A DNA stretch of 60,555 nucleotides from NCBI GenBank assembly GCA_002404865.1, contig DHKP01000032.1, forward strand, positions 1-60,555, in the 5' to 3' direction. This document shows, piece by piece, positions 33,809 through 42,954 of this stretch (the stretch's first letter is position 1; each line of letters opens with the position of its first letter). The notes beneath the pieces are model-generated. The model worked only from the letters and a program-made list of their open reading frames with translations. It was not told where the DNA came from and searched no databases. The stretch comes from Caryophanales bacterium UBA4691. GTDB lineage: Bacteria > Bacillota_I > Bacilli_A > RFN20 > CAG-826. A program made the position numbers and the translations under genes.

Positions 33809-34138
33809 TTGGATGTTTTCGCAACATCTATGATTCTTTATCAAAGAAAGAGCCAAGGAACCGTAAAGCAACATTTTTCTAAGTACGACAATGAATCCGG
33901 CGCTAGAAGTCCAGAAGAATATGCTGCAAAAGCTGTACATTTTGCCAATACAGTTGATCGGCAAAATTGTAAAAGCGTTATTGACTACAACAGAACAACA
34001 TATAAATATGATTGTAGAAATGGCGTTGTCGTTATCGTGACACAAGATGGTTATGTCATCTCGTATCACCATTCTGGGGGAAAATTCACATATAGCCCAA
34101 AGAAAGGAGAGAAAAAATCAATATGGATAAAAATGTAA
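33809..34138 (+). CDS. Orphan toxin-tip (BECR-fold RNase-like) protein
   Basis: 109 residues counted from a TTG at 33809; an ATG lies at 33830. No ribosome binding site is seen, and the frame stays open upstream through the terminator into the dehydrogenase gene. The part from SPEEYAAKAVHFANTVDRQN through TTYKYDCRNGVVVIVTQDG to SYHHSGGKFTYSPKKG resembles the C-terminal nuclease tips of polymorphic and contact-dependent toxins. It ends inside the next gene (16-base overlap), the usual toxin-immunity order. The N-terminal delivery region of such toxins is absent, so it is probably a detached cassette, perhaps silent or serving as a recombination reservoir. Confidence 0.5.
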   Translation: MDVFATSMILYQRKSQGTVKQHFSKYDNESGARSPEEYAAKAVHFANTVDRQNCKSVIDYNRTTYKYDCRNGVVVIVTQDGYVISYHHSGGKFTYSPKKGEKKSIWIKM

Positions 34139-34626
34139 AACAGATTAAACCAATGTCGTGCCCTATATGCGATAAGTTCTTTTTTGGCAAACTTTCAAAA
34201 GAACAAATTGAAGATGGAGAGACACCAAATTCACAACAATGTTCTCGCTGTGGTTGGTATTACGACCTTGAGCAACTTGCTAATCCCGATCTAGAACATC
34301 AATCAAACGATATGTCTTTGAACGAATATAAAGCATGGTACAAAGAGAAAATAAAGAAGAATCATAGATGGGAATATATGAAAGAAATTAAACCAGCCCC
34401 AACACCACACATATGTCCCGTTTGTGGCGAATATACCTTTAAGGACCTTAATAGTTACGATATTTGTCCAGTTTGTGGTTGGGAGGATACTGGCTTTGAA
34501 GAATGGCCAAACGAAAAACCAGGTCCATATATGATGTCTTTAAATGAAACGAAAGCGTGGTTTGCTAAGCAAAGAAAAGCAAATCCAAAATTCAAAGCTT
34601 TTCCTCGAGAAAAGAAGAAAAAATAG
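34123..34626 (+). CDS. CPCC-family cysteine-rich protein, probable immunity protein
   Basis: 167 residues with two similar halves. Half 1 has CPICDKFFF ... CSRCGWYYD; half 2 has CPVCGEYTF ... CPVCGWEDTGFEEWPN, each followed by a MSLNE-x-KAW segment. Half 2 fits the CPCC family (PF14206), two CxxC pairs that likely hold zinc. These proteins are common next to toxin tips and are taken as immunity proteins in some loci. It has AAAGGAGAG before the ATG, unlike the toxin-like gene before it, and overlaps it by 16 bases. The duplication of the module within one chain is unusual. Confidence 0.7.
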   Translation: MDKNVKQIKPMSCPICDKFFFGKLSKEQIEDGETPNSQQCSRCGWYYDLEQLANPDLEHQSNDMSLNEYKAWYKEKIKKNHRWEYMKEIKPAPTPHICPVCGEYTFKDLNSYDICPVCGWEDTGFEEWPNEKPGPYMMSLNETKAWFAKQRKANPKFKAFPREKKKK

Positions 34627-34720
34627 AATAAACGAAACAGTCAGTATTGATTACGTATTGATTCGTCTGAAATTTATATTAAACCGACTAAGCTACAACT
34701 CAATTTATTTTTGTTACAAA

Positions 34721-36832
34721 TCAATTCGTGTGGAAGAGCAAGTCCCCATAGCTAGGAACTGGCCAATCTGCTTTACTAACAAGAAGTTCTAGGGCATCAA
34801 TTGGCTCACGAAGTGCTTTCATCGCCGGAATTAATTTATCGCGAGAGAATATAGCTAAATCTCTTCCTTTATATTCGGTACCCTCCTCCAAAAGCTCGTC
34901 TAATTTATCTAGGGAAGCACCTGCAGTTTCTAATAAGACAGTGATTTTCTTCGCTAAGAAGAGAGTTGAGCTTGGCACCATAAGCGAGGCATCTTTTAAG
35001 TCTTTAATCTCACTAGCAAGTCTAGCTAGATACTGGTTAGAGGCGGGAATAAATTGCTTATGTGCCATATGAGACATCGTTTTTGCATCGATGATGGCTT
35101 GATTCGCGTAATTTTGATATTTGATTAACGCTCTAGAATGGAGTTCGACTTCGCTTAAAACATTAGAATCGCGGAAGAGCTTTTTCACCTTGTTATCGCT
35201 TAAAACATCTGTCGCTTCCACTGCAGTTTTTAAGTTCGGCAATCCGCGTCTTTCTGCTTCCTCAACCCAACTAGAGGAATAGCCGTCGCCATTGAAAATG
35301 ATTCTTTCGTGCTTCGCTAAGTTCTCTTCAATCCATTTTTGAATCGCTTCTCCTTTGTTTTGGCTCTTCTCGATCTTATCGGCAAAATCTTTTAATGCCG
35401 TCCCGATAATGGTGTTAAGCACCATGTTTGGTTCAGCGATATTTTGCTCGCTTCCAACCATACGGAATTCAAAACGATTCCCGGTATAGGCAAATGGAGA
35501 AGTCCTATTTCTATCCGTTGTGTCTTTTTGGAATTCAGGGAGAGATTTCGCCCCTGTTTTAAGATATTTCCGGTCAAGAGAGGAGTTGGTTTTTTTACGA
35601 TGAATGATAGTTTCCACGACTCCTCCAAGCTCATCGCCTAAGAAAATAGAAAGAATCGCAGGTGGGGCCTCATTAGCGCCCAAACGGAAATCATTGCCAT
35701 AGCTAGCAACGCTTTCTCTTAATAACCCGCCATATTCGTCAACGCCTTTGATTACCGCGGTGAGGAAAACCAAGAACTGCGTATTGTTGAGAGGGTCTTT
35801 CCCTGGCTTAAAGAGATTAGTGCCGTCTTCTTTATTAATGGACCAGTTATTGTGTTTCCCTGAGCCATTGATTCCGGCAAAAGGCTTTTCACCAAGTAGG
35901 CAAATGAAACCGTGCTTTTTCGCAACGCGTTTTAAGGTCAGCATGACAATTTGGTTTTGATCGGAGGCGACATTGGTTTGCGAAAAGATATTTGCAAGCT
36001 CATGCTGGCTTGGAGCAACTTCATTATGTTCGGTTTTTGCAGGGATTCCTAATTTCCAAAGGTCTTCATTAACCTCTTGCATAAAGGCGACAATCTTTTG
36101 ACGGATCGGCCCAAAATAATGATCATCCATCTCTTGCCCTTTCGGAGCGGAAGCGCCAAAGAGAGTCCTACCCGTATAAACAAGGTCTTTTCGCTTTTCA
36201 TAAGAAGAAGCATCAACGATGAAATATTCTTGTTCAGGGCCTTCGTCAGTAACAACACGGTTCGTTTCATTATCTCCGAATAGTCGCAAAACGCGTACCG
36301 CTTGTTCCGAAATATATTCCATACTTCTTAATAAAGGCGTTTTTTCATCGAGCGCTTCGCCTGTATAAGAGCAAAACGCGGTCGGAATATAAAGCACTGC
36401 GCCATATTCGTCATGAATCACAAAGGCTGGGGAGGTGCAATCCCACGCGGTATATCCTCTAGCTTCGAAAGTCGCGCGGAGTCCGCCAGAGGGGAAACTT
36501 GAAGCGTCTGGCTCCCCTTTTGTGAGTTCCTTCCCTGAAAAATCCATCATGACTTTTCCGTTTTTGTCAGGAACGGTGATGAAAGAGTCATGCTTTTCGG
36601 CGGTAAAGCCCGTTAATGGCTGGAACCAATGGGTATAATGGGTTGCCCCTTTTTCTAAGGCCCATTCTTTCATGCCTCTAGCAACGTCATCAGCGAGAAC
36701 AGGGTCTAAAGCAAGGCCTTTTTCAACCGTGCTTTTCAGTTCTTTGTACACATTTGGCTTGAGGTATTTTTTCATCGCCTCATCGCCAAATACATCCACC
36801 CCGAAATTCGAAACAATATCAAAATTATTCAT
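34721..36832 (-). CDS. glnN: Glutamine synthetase type III
   Basis: 703 residues from the ATG at 36832 (MNNFDIVSNFGVDVFGDEAM) with GGAGG 8 bases upstream; the frame runs on to 36946 without a ribosome site. Length and motifs fit GSIII: THYTHWFQPLTGFTAEKHDSF, EYFIVD, HNEVAPSQHELANIF, GINGSGKHNNWS (ATP and glutamate site) and NRTSPFAYTGNRFEFR. Makes glutamine from glutamate, ammonia and ATP as a dodecamer. Stand-alone gene. No other nitrogen gene is close. Confidence 0.95.
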   Translation of the reverse strand: MNNFDIVSNFGVDVFGDEAMKKYLKPNVYKELKSTVEKGLALDPVLADDVARGMKEWALEKGATHYTHWFQPLTGFTAEKHDSFITVPDKNGKVMMDFSGKELTKGEPDASSFPSGGLRATFEARGYTAWDCTSPAFVIHDEYGAVLYIPTAFCSYTGEALDEKTPLLRSMEYISEQAVRVLRLFGDNETNRVVTDEGPEQEYFIVDASSYEKRKDLVYTGRTLFGASAPKGQEMDDHYFGPIRQKIVAFMQEVNEDLWKLGIPAKTEHNEVAPSQHELANIFSQTNVASDQNQIVMLTLKRVAKKHGFICLLGEKPFAGINGSGKHNNWSINKEDGTNLFKPGKDPLNNTQFLVFLTAVIKGVDEYGGLLRESVASYGNDFRLGANEAPPAILSIFLGDELGGVVETIIHRKKTNSSLDRKYLKTGAKSLPEFQKDTTDRNRTSPFAYTGNRFEFRMVGSEQNIAEPNMVLNTIIGTALKDFADKIEKSQNKGEAIQKWIEENLAKHERIIFNGDGYSSSWVEEAERRGLPNLKTAVEATDVLSDNKVKKLFRDSNVLSEVELHSRALIKYQNYANQAIIDAKTMSHMAHKQFIPASNQYLARLASEIKDLKDASLMVPSSTLFLAKKITVLLETAGASLDKLDELLEEGTEYKGRDLAIFSRDKLIPAMKALREPIDALELLVSKADWPVPSYGDLLFHTN

Positions 36833-36988
36833 CCTAGTCGCCTCCTTCCCAAAGCAATTAGTTCGATTCATTTGCTGGATAAGCAACAGTAGACTATTTT
36901 GTTTTTTCGTTTTCGCCATGTAAAGTATTTTTATTCGAAAAAACAAATTATTTTTTTGATTGAGGCTCCTCTGACGAAAAACCGTAAT

Positions 36989-37990
36989 TTATCGTTTGAC
37001 CTTATCGATAAATGCCTTTTCAAAAGAATCGTCAACTTCAAATGGGCGATGTTCTTCTTCGGCTTTTTTAATAGCCTTGCTTTCTTTTTCCGAACGAGAA
37101 ATGATTTTTTGCTCTCGTTCCTTTTTCTTGGAATACTCATCCAGGAATGAGTGTTTCTTGTTCATCTCTTCGTATCCTAGAATTTTGTCGATTTGGACCT
37201 TACTCGCACTAGAAAAAATATTTTTATCCACAAATTCGTTGTAGTTTTGCTTCAATTCTTTAATTAATGCTTTTGTTTTTGCGCGTTGGCTACCCCCACC
37301 TCCGTTATCGCAAACAGCACAATTTTCCGTAAAACGGCAAGCGCATTGGATGAAAGAAAGATGATTCGCGTTTTTGAAAGCAATAATGTCTGCTTCGCGA
37401 ATTAGATACATTGGGCGAATCACTTCCATGCCTTCATAATTCGTGCTTACGAGTTTTGGTAGCATCGTTTGGAAGGAACCGGCATTTAACATATTCATGA
37501 GTGTGGTCTCAATAACGTCATCATAATGATGCCCTAAAGCGATTTTGTTACAGCCATATCCTTTTGCAATGCGGTAAAGGGCGCCTCTTCTCATCTTCGC
37601 GCACAAATAGCAAGGCGATTCGGTTTGCGAGTTAGCGATATCAAAAATGTCTGTATTTACAATAACGGCAGGTATCTCAAGGAGCGATAAATTGTTCTTG
37701 ATCATTTGAAGGTTAATCGGATTGTAGCCTGGGTTCATGACAAGGAACTTCGCTTCAAAAGGAAAATCGCCGTATTTCAATAAGCGCTTAAATAGAAGTG
37801 CCATAAGCATCGAGTCTTTCCCACCCGATATGCACACGCATACTTTGTCGCCTTCTTCGATGAGACGGTATTCTTTTATGGCGCGGGTAAAACGGCTCCA
37901 TAACGCAATACGATATTCTCTTTGAAGTTCCCGCTCGATATTATCCGCGAAAGACATTGCTTTACGCTTTTTATTCTCTTTATTTTCCAT
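36989..37990 (-). CDS. TtcA-like tRNA thiolation protein (PP-loop ATPase)
   Basis: 333 residues from the ATG at 37990, behind AAGGAG and overlapping the end of the cysteine desulfurase gene. The PP-loop is CISGGKDSMLMAL. Cysteines are in CYLCAKMRRGALYRIA and CACRFTENCAVC, matching the CxxC pairs that hold the Fe-S cluster of TtcA; LGHHYDDVIETTLMNML is the family segment. TtcA makes 2-thiocytidine in tRNA using sulfur from a cysteine desulfurase. The C-terminal 60 residues are charged and extra. Closely related proteins in Firmicutes have not all been tested, so the substrate tRNA is inferred. Confidence 0.8.
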   Translation of the reverse strand: MENKENKKRKAMSFADNIERELQREYRIALWSRFTRAIKEYRLIEEGDKVCVCISGGKDSMLMALLFKRLLKYGDFPFEAKFLVMNPGYNPINLQMIKNNLSLLEIPAVIVNTDIFDIANSQTESPCYLCAKMRRGALYRIAKGYGCNKIALGHHYDDVIETTLMNMLNAGSFQTMLPKLVSTNYEGMEVIRPMYLIREADIIAFKNANHLSFIQCACRFTENCAVCDNGGGGSQRAKTKALIKELKQNYNEFVDKNIFSSASKVQIDKILGYEEMNKKHSFLDEYSKKKEREQKIISRSEKESKAIKKAEEEHRPFEVDDSFEKAFIDKVKR

Positions 37991-39098
37991 TGGCAATCTC
38001 CTTAATCGCATCCGTTAAAGCAAGAACCTCTTCTTTTTTCGTTAAAGAACATAGCGAAATTCGAAAACTGGTTAACGCCCTTTTCCGGTCATGATAAACG
38101 CTCATAACCGCTTTTGATGGGGTGTTAGGAATGGAACAAGCTGATTTTTGGGAAACTGCAAAGCCTCGTTCGTTTAAAAGCGAAACCATTTTGCTACCCG
38201 GAATGGATAAAACGCTTAAATTAATAATAAAAGGATTCTCGCTAGAAGAATTCATGAGGATTCCTTTTTCATCACGAATATTAGCTAAGAGCAAAGATTG
38301 AAGCTCTTTCGTTTTTTGGTAGTTTTCTTTTTGACGCGCTAAAGCAATTTCTAGCGACTTGCTAATAGAGGCGATTAGTCCAATAGCAGGCGTTCCGCTT
38401 CGATAAAGCGAAACGCTAGATCCTCCAACAAGCAAGGGCGTAAGAACAATGGATTTCTTTTTGATTAAAACGCCTGTTCCAATAATTCCGCCAAATTTAT
38501 GGGGGGCAAACGAAACTAAATCAAAACGCGAGAGATCTGTGGGGATTTTCCCTATTGCTTGCGTGGCATCCACCAAAAGAAAGGAATGAGAATTTTCATG
38601 CACGATTTGCTGAGCTTTTTCAACAGGTTGAATCGTTCCAAGTTCCCCTTCAACATAAGATAAACAAGTTAAAATCGTCTTAGAATCCAAGTGGTTTTTT
38701 AAATCATCTAAATCGATTTCACCCTTGCTCGTAGAGCGAATTAGATTTACTTCAGCTCCACTATCGACTAACGATGCAAGCGCGGCATTAATAGAACTAT
38801 GTTCGAATTCGCTCGAGAGCAATTTGTTTCCCACACCGCGATAAGAGCTATAAACGCCCTTAATCGCAAGATTATTTGATTCGGTCGCACTGGATGTATA
38901 AACGATTTCGTAAACTCTAGGATCTAGACGAAGCAAGGAAAGTATTTTCGCATTTGCTTCTTCGTAAAGATGAAACGCACGCTTTCCTTCTTCATGAATG
39001 GAATTCGCGTTGCCTTTTGCTTCTTTTTCTACTCGCACGAATTCGTTTAGAGTTTCATCGAGTACTGGATAATTTGCACTATAATCGAAATAAACCAT
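37980..39098 (-). CDS. Cysteine desulfurase (NifS/IscS-like)
   Basis: 372 residues, class V PLP enzyme. Landmarks: YFDYSANYPVLDET, TSSATESNNLAIKG, SSEFEHSSI (His over PLP), FAPHKFGG (PLP lysine) and KSACSIPNTPS (catalytic cysteine loop). Takes sulfur from cysteine and passes persulfide on. Overlap with the TtcA-like gene says its main client here is tRNA thiolation. Start at 39098 has no clear Shine-Dalgarno. Confidence 0.88.
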   Translation of the reverse strand: MVYFDYSANYPVLDETLNEFVRVEKEAKGNANSIHEEGKRAFHLYEEANAKILSLLRLDPRVYEIVYTSSATESNNLAIKGVYSSYRGVGNKLLSSEFEHSSINAALASLVDSGAEVNLIRSTSKGEIDLDDLKNHLDSKTILTCLSYVEGELGTIQPVEKAQQIVHENSHSFLLVDATQAIGKIPTDLSRFDLVSFAPHKFGGIIGTGVLIKKKSIVLTPLLVGGSSVSLYRSGTPAIGLIASISKSLEIALARQKENYQKTKELQSLLLANIRDEKGILMNSSSENPFIINLSVLSIPGSKMVSLLNERGFAVSQKSACSIPNTPSKAVMSVYHDRKRALTSFRISLCSLTKKEEVLALTDAIKEIANGK

Positions 39099-39299
39099 AA
39101 TCGGGGAACATTATAAAACAAATGGATTCCTTGATAAGGTATTAGACCCACTAAATCATCTTTTCTACGATATTTCAATTTGCTATGAGAAAGCCATTGC
39201 CTTCTATGCATTTTGAGGATTGTTTGCAAAATCGGTTGAGTAAAGTTCCCCTATGTAGTAGAGTTTTCTTTGCTTTAAGCAAAGAGATAGAGATAAAAA

Positions 39300-40454
39300 A
39301 TGGCACAATACGTAAAAGCAAAAAAAGTAAAACAAAAAAGCAAGCCTCTTGGAATTGGAAGAAAGATTTGGAATGGTGTAAAAACCATTTTGCTGAGCTT
39401 ATTCAATAACCAAGCTTGCGTCGACGCGAAAGACAAAAAATGGTACTGGGCGGTTCCGCTTGGCCTAGTTTCTGTCGTTTTAGCGGTCGTTCCTCTTGGA
39501 GTCATGCAGTGGCAGCAGACTGGATCAGTCGTTCTCAATTCCCCAACCTATTCAATTGAAAACGGCCTCATCGCTTTCCAAGAATCGCTTGAAGACAATC
39601 ATCTTTCCGTCAAAGTTAATGGCGAAACGCACACTTTGGAAGTTGATGAATCCGCTTGGAACACCGCTTATGAAGCAAGCAACAAAGCGTTCTCTTATGT
39701 TTACACCAAAACCGTTACCAAAATGAAAACGGAAACGGTCACAAGCGGCGATAGTTCTTCCACCACCGTCACTGGGCCAGCAGAAAACACGACTGTTTCT
39801 TGTTGCGATCTCACGGTTTACTATTACGCAGACAGCGCGAACTTCGAAACGCTTATTAACACCACATTATCCGGAAAAGACGTTTTGGGAAATGAAACCT
39901 ATTCTGTTAATGCCTTGTTCTTAGGAAAGGATAAATTTGCTCTTTATAAGCATCCATCTGGAGCGAAATCTGCCCAAGCTAGAATCACTGGTTATTACGA
40001 TGGACCGACATTCGATTTTGCAAATTTCACTAAGCAAGATAGCCATGGGAAAGCTTATGAAGTTAGCCGCGCGCAAGTCACAAGCGGAAACAAATTGACT
40101 TATATCGAAAATAGCACTGCTTCTTGGAAAACATTCTTAAACGACGCTTGGGATAGCCAAAGAGTCGTCAACGGCTGGAGAGCAAGCGGAATATGGTTAG
40201 GCGTCTATGCAGGATTGACCGTCATTATGGGCTTCCTGGTTTGGCTTATGACTAGAGGCAAGAACAACCCATTCCGCGTATTCAATCTTTGGGAAACACA
40301 AAAAATTGCCTATTGGAGCGCTTTATGCCCAGCAATCTTGTCCTTGATTCTTGGGTTCATCATGCCACAATTCATCCAAATGTATTTCATCTTCCTCTTC
40401 GGTTTCCGTATCATGTGGATGAGCATGAAAACACTCCGTCCATATCAACAATAA
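39300..40454 (+). CDS. Membrane protein of unknown function
   Basis: 384 residues. A basic N-terminus (MAQYVKAKKVKQKSK) is followed by a first helix at about 46-68 (YWAVPLGLVSVVLAVVPLGVM), a large extracellular domain (about 70-290) with many Thr and Ser residues and a VTSGDSSSTTVTG segment, then three helices (about 297-318, 338-355, 358-375). This helix-large loop-helices layout is like DUF1189-type membrane proteins, which have no assigned function. C-ending codons suggest good expression. A terminator follows directly. Confidence 0.65.
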   Translation: MAQYVKAKKVKQKSKPLGIGRKIWNGVKTILLSLFNNQACVDAKDKKWYWAVPLGLVSVVLAVVPLGVMQWQQTGSVVLNSPTYSIENGLIAFQESLEDNHLSVKVNGETHTLEVDESAWNTAYEASNKAFSYVYTKTVTKMKTETVTSGDSSSTTVTGPAENTTVSCCDLTVYYYADSANFETLINTTLSGKDVLGNETYSVNALFLGKDKFALYKHPSGAKSAQARITGYYDGPTFDFANFTKQDSHGKAYEVSRAQVTSGNKLTYIENSTASWKTFLNDAWDSQRVVNGWRASGIWLGVYAGLTVIMGFLVWLMTRGKNNPFRVFNLWETQKIAYWSALCPAILSLILGFIMPQFIQMYFIFLFGFRIMWMSMKTLRPYQQ

Positions 40455-40460
40455 TGATAA

Positions 40461-40483
40461 AAGGCGCCTGTAGCGCCTTTTTT
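40461..40483 (+). terminator. Terminator after the membrane protein gene
   Basis: AAGGCGC-CTGTA-GCGCCTT followed by TTTT, 7 bases after the stop codon. Confidence 0.85.
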
Positions 40484-40514
40484 ATATCATTAGCAAGGGG
40501 GTAACAAAGAACAA

Positions 40515-40853
40515 TTAATCGCCATAATCGCTAGGTCTAGAATCATCGACCCACGTGCAACGAAGCGGATCAGTGATGTCAGTCATTTCTAAATAAACAT
40601 AACCATCAATAGAAACGAAAGGATTCTCGTAATCACTGACGAAAACTACCTTGTGGTTTCGCTTAATTTCAAAATCAATCCGTTCCATAATGCGCGTAAA
40701 ATTCATAGGCTCTTTCTCTTTATAACCGAGCAAAGTCGTATAGAAGCCAGGCTCAACAAAGAAAGAATTGCCTTTCTCGTCTTCGTAATAATGACAAAGC
40801 GGATTTATCTTATTGATAGACGATTTATATTGATTAAATTCTTCGTAAAGCAT
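40515..40853 (-). CDS. Hypothetical protein, 112 residues
   Basis: Chosen from the ATG at 40853 (MLYEEFNQYKSS) with GGGAGA just upstream; the open frame runs on into the divergent HAD gene, which is unlikely. The protein is soluble, with alternating strands and helices (GNSFFVEPGFYTTLLGYK; HKVVFVSDYENPFVSIDGYVYLEM) and an acidic end (WVDDSRPSDYGD). No family recognised. Divergent from the HAD phosphatase with about 58 bases between. Confidence 0.55.
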   Translation of the reverse strand: MLYEEFNQYKSSINKINPLCHYYEDEKGNSFFVEPGFYTTLLGYKEKEPMNFTRIMERIDFEIKRNHKVVFVSDYENPFVSIDGYVYLEMTDITDPLRCTWVDDSRPSDYGD

Positions 40854-40911
40854 ATATTCTCCCACTAAATATACACTGATTCTCAGCATTAGAGAAATGA
40901 AAGGAGGCCTT

Positions 40912-41712
40912 ATGGCAGTTGATCCAAAAAAGATTAAAATCGTTTTCACCGATATTGATGGCACCTTATATTCCCATAAAAGTAGACATGTCCCAGAAAG
41001 TGCGATTTTAGCCATAAAAAAATTACAAGAAAGAGGGATTAAGGTCTTCCTTTGCAGTGGCAGAAACTATTATCTCATTCGTAAAACTGGCATTTTGGAT
41101 TTAGTAAAACCAGACGGCATCGTCATGATGAATGGGGCGGCTGTCATGGTGGGAGAGAAAACCATCTATAAATATCCAATCCCGCAAGATGTAGTTTCCG
41201 CGATGATCAAATTCTCTTACCGATTAAAATTCGGTCTTACTCTTATTGAAGAAAGCGAAGGTCATATTAATTACATCGATGACCGCGTAATCGACGCGCA
41301 CGCCAAATACGGAACCAGGTTCCCTCAGCCCCGCAAATTCATGATCCCTTATGACCGCGTTGTCTATCAAATGATTGCTTTTTGCGATGATTTTGATGAA
41401 TCCTTGTTCTTGCCTCACCTTAGAGACTGCAAAGCCGCTAGATGGGATGAATTCGCGGTGGATATCATGCCGAAAGATAGCGATAAGGCGAAAGGCATCA
41501 TGGCGACTTTAGAGCATTTCGGATATAAAATCGAAAACGCGATGTCAATCGGTGACCATAATAATGACATCGATATGCTTTTATTCACCGGAATAAGCGT
41601 CGCGATGGGAAACGGCATCCCCGAAGCCAAAAGTGTCGCGGATTTTGTCACTGACGATATCGATAACGACGGTTGGAGCAAAGCGTTTCAGCACTTTGGC
41701 TTAATTGATTAA
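40912..41712 (+). CDS. HAD-superfamily (Cof-type) sugar phosphatase
   Basis: 266 residues from the ATG at 40912 with AAAGGAGG in place. Motif I FTDIDGTLYSH (nucleophile and acid Asp), motif II FLCSGR, motif III Lys near DSDKAKG and motif IV GDHNNDIDML are intact, with a type IIB cap between II and III. These enzymes remove phosphate from sugars, flavin nucleotides or pyridoxal phosphate; the substrate is not readable. Confidence 0.9.
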   Translation: MAVDPKKIKIVFTDIDGTLYSHKSRHVPESAILAIKKLQERGIKVFLCSGRNYYLIRKTGILDLVKPDGIVMMNGAAVMVGEKTIYKYPIPQDVVSAMIKFSYRLKFGLTLIEESEGHINYIDDRVIDAHAKYGTRFPQPRKFMIPYDRVVYQMIAFCDDFDESLFLPHLRDCKAARWDEFAVDIMPKDSDKAKGIMATLEHFGYKIENAMSIGDHNNDIDMLLFTGISVAMGNGIPEAKSVADFVTDDIDNDGWSKAFQHFGLID

Positions 41713-41725
41713 CCTCAATTAATTC

Positions 41726-42205
41726 TTATTTGTTATAAGGCTCATGATGAATAATCTTGAAGGCGCGATAAATTTGTTCGAGCAAGATGAGCCGCGCAAA
41801 ACCATGTGTAAACGTAAGCTTGCTCAAAGTAAAAACCGCGTTTCCCCGCTTTTTCATTTCTTCGCTTAAACCTAATGAACCGCCGATAACAAAAACGATT
41901 TCGCTTCCGCCTCGCGTGAACCACTTGCTTAGTTCGCTAGATAAATCTAAAGAAGTCAGCTCTTTCCCTCCTAAATCTAGAAGCACGACATAATCTTTCG
42001 TTTTAATTTTATTCAGAACCTTTTCGCATTCTTTTTCTCGTATCGTTTCTTTTACTACTTCGCTAGGGCTCTCAATGGTAGGAAGATCAGGAAATTCTTC
42101 TATCGTGACATCGCAAAATTTTCTTAGTCGCTTTAAATAATCGAGGCACCCCTCGACTAAATAACTATCTTTTAATTTTCCTATCGCATAGACTCTAATT
42201 CTCAT
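41726..42205 (-). CDS. rlmH: 23S rRNA (pseudouridine1915-N3)-methyltransferase RlmH
   Basis: 159 residues, usual length. SPOUT fold with the family end: FVIGGSLGLSEEMKKRGN, LTFTHGFARLILLEQIYRAFKI and HHEPYNK (usually HHPYHK), a strongly conserved signature. Methylates pseudouridine 1915 of 23S rRNA. Overlaps the WalJ-like gene upstream by 11 bases, the order also found in Bacilli. Confidence 0.95.
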   Translation of the reverse strand: MRIRVYAIGKLKDSYLVEGCLDYLKRLRKFCDVTIEEFPDLPTIESPSEVVKETIREKECEKVLNKIKTKDYVVLLDLGGKELTSLDLSSELSKWFTRGGSEIVFVIGGSLGLSEEMKKRGNAVFTLSKLTFTHGFARLILLEQIYRAFKIIHHEPYNK

Positions 42206-42953
42206 CGTCGCCCCCTAATGTCATTTCATGTTGATGTAAGCATTTGATGGTGAGTTTTCTTAAATCAATATCATGCTCTTTTAAAATATCGCGATAGGTC
42301 GCTAAAGCAATATCGTCGCGGTTGCATTCTTCGCTCAAATGGGCGAGATAAACCCCTTTTGTTTTGTCTCCGATAAGTCGCGATGCGTATTGCGCTGATT
42401 CAGCATTGGATAAATGGCCGAATTCACCATGTATTCGCTTCTTTAAGCTCATAGGGCGATGTGATTTCAATAGCATCTTAAGATCGTGATTGCTTTCAAT
42501 TACGTAGTAAGTCCTATTTTTTAATAAGGAAAGGACATTCTCGGCTATTTCGCCAGTATCGGTTAGATAAACGAGTGATTCATCGTTATGAAGAATTAGA
42601 TAGCCAACCGGATCGCTCGCGTCATGGGAAAGAGGGAAAGGAGCGATATAGAAATCACCAAGATGGAACGTCTCACCGATTTCAAAATGATTCGCTTCGC
42701 TTATTGGAGTTTTCTCGCTAGCAAAAATAGGCAAATTGCGTTTAGTTAAATAATCTAGCCCTTTAATATGATCGCTATGTTCATGCGTGATGAATACCAT
42801 TTCAATTTGCTCTAGCGATTTTTGGATTTGATTCAAGCCAAGGCGAAGCAACTTCAAAGAAACGCCCATATCGATTTGAAAAAGCGTTTTTTCATCATAA
42901 ATCAAAGTCGCATTGCCTTTTGAGCCACTCGCGATAGATAGAAAGCGAATCAT
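42195..42953 (-). CDS. walJ: WalJ/YycJ-type metallo-beta-lactamase-fold hydrolase
   Basis: 252 residues. MBL-fold motif HEHSDHIKGLDYL, an earlier IDMG, later HDASDPVG and GHLSNAESAQ and HLSEECN, all metal ligands in place. Orthologues (YycJ/WalJ) are 5'-3' exonuclease-type hydrolases encoded beside rlmH in Bacilli. The walRK two-component genes that usually come before it are missing here; dnaB precedes it by 1 base instead. Confidence 0.85.
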   Translation of the reverse strand: MIRFLSIASGSKGNATLIYDEKTLFQIDMGVSLKLLRLGLNQIQKSLEQIEMVFITHEHSDHIKGLDYLTKRNLPIFASEKTPISEANHFEIGETFHLGDFYIAPFPLSHDASDPVGYLILHNDESLVYLTDTGEIAENVLSLLKNRTYYVIESNHDLKMLLKSHRPMSLKKRIHGEFGHLSNAESAQYASRLIGDKTKGVYLAHLSEECNRDDIALATYRDILKEHDIDLRKLTIKCLHQHEMTLGGDDEN

Positions 42954-42954
42954 A

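Noticed and set aside
40854..41015. Longer start for the 112-residue protein overlapping the HAD gene
   Set aside because: The extension lies antisense to the well-supported HAD N-terminus and the ATG at 40853 has GGGAGA upstream.
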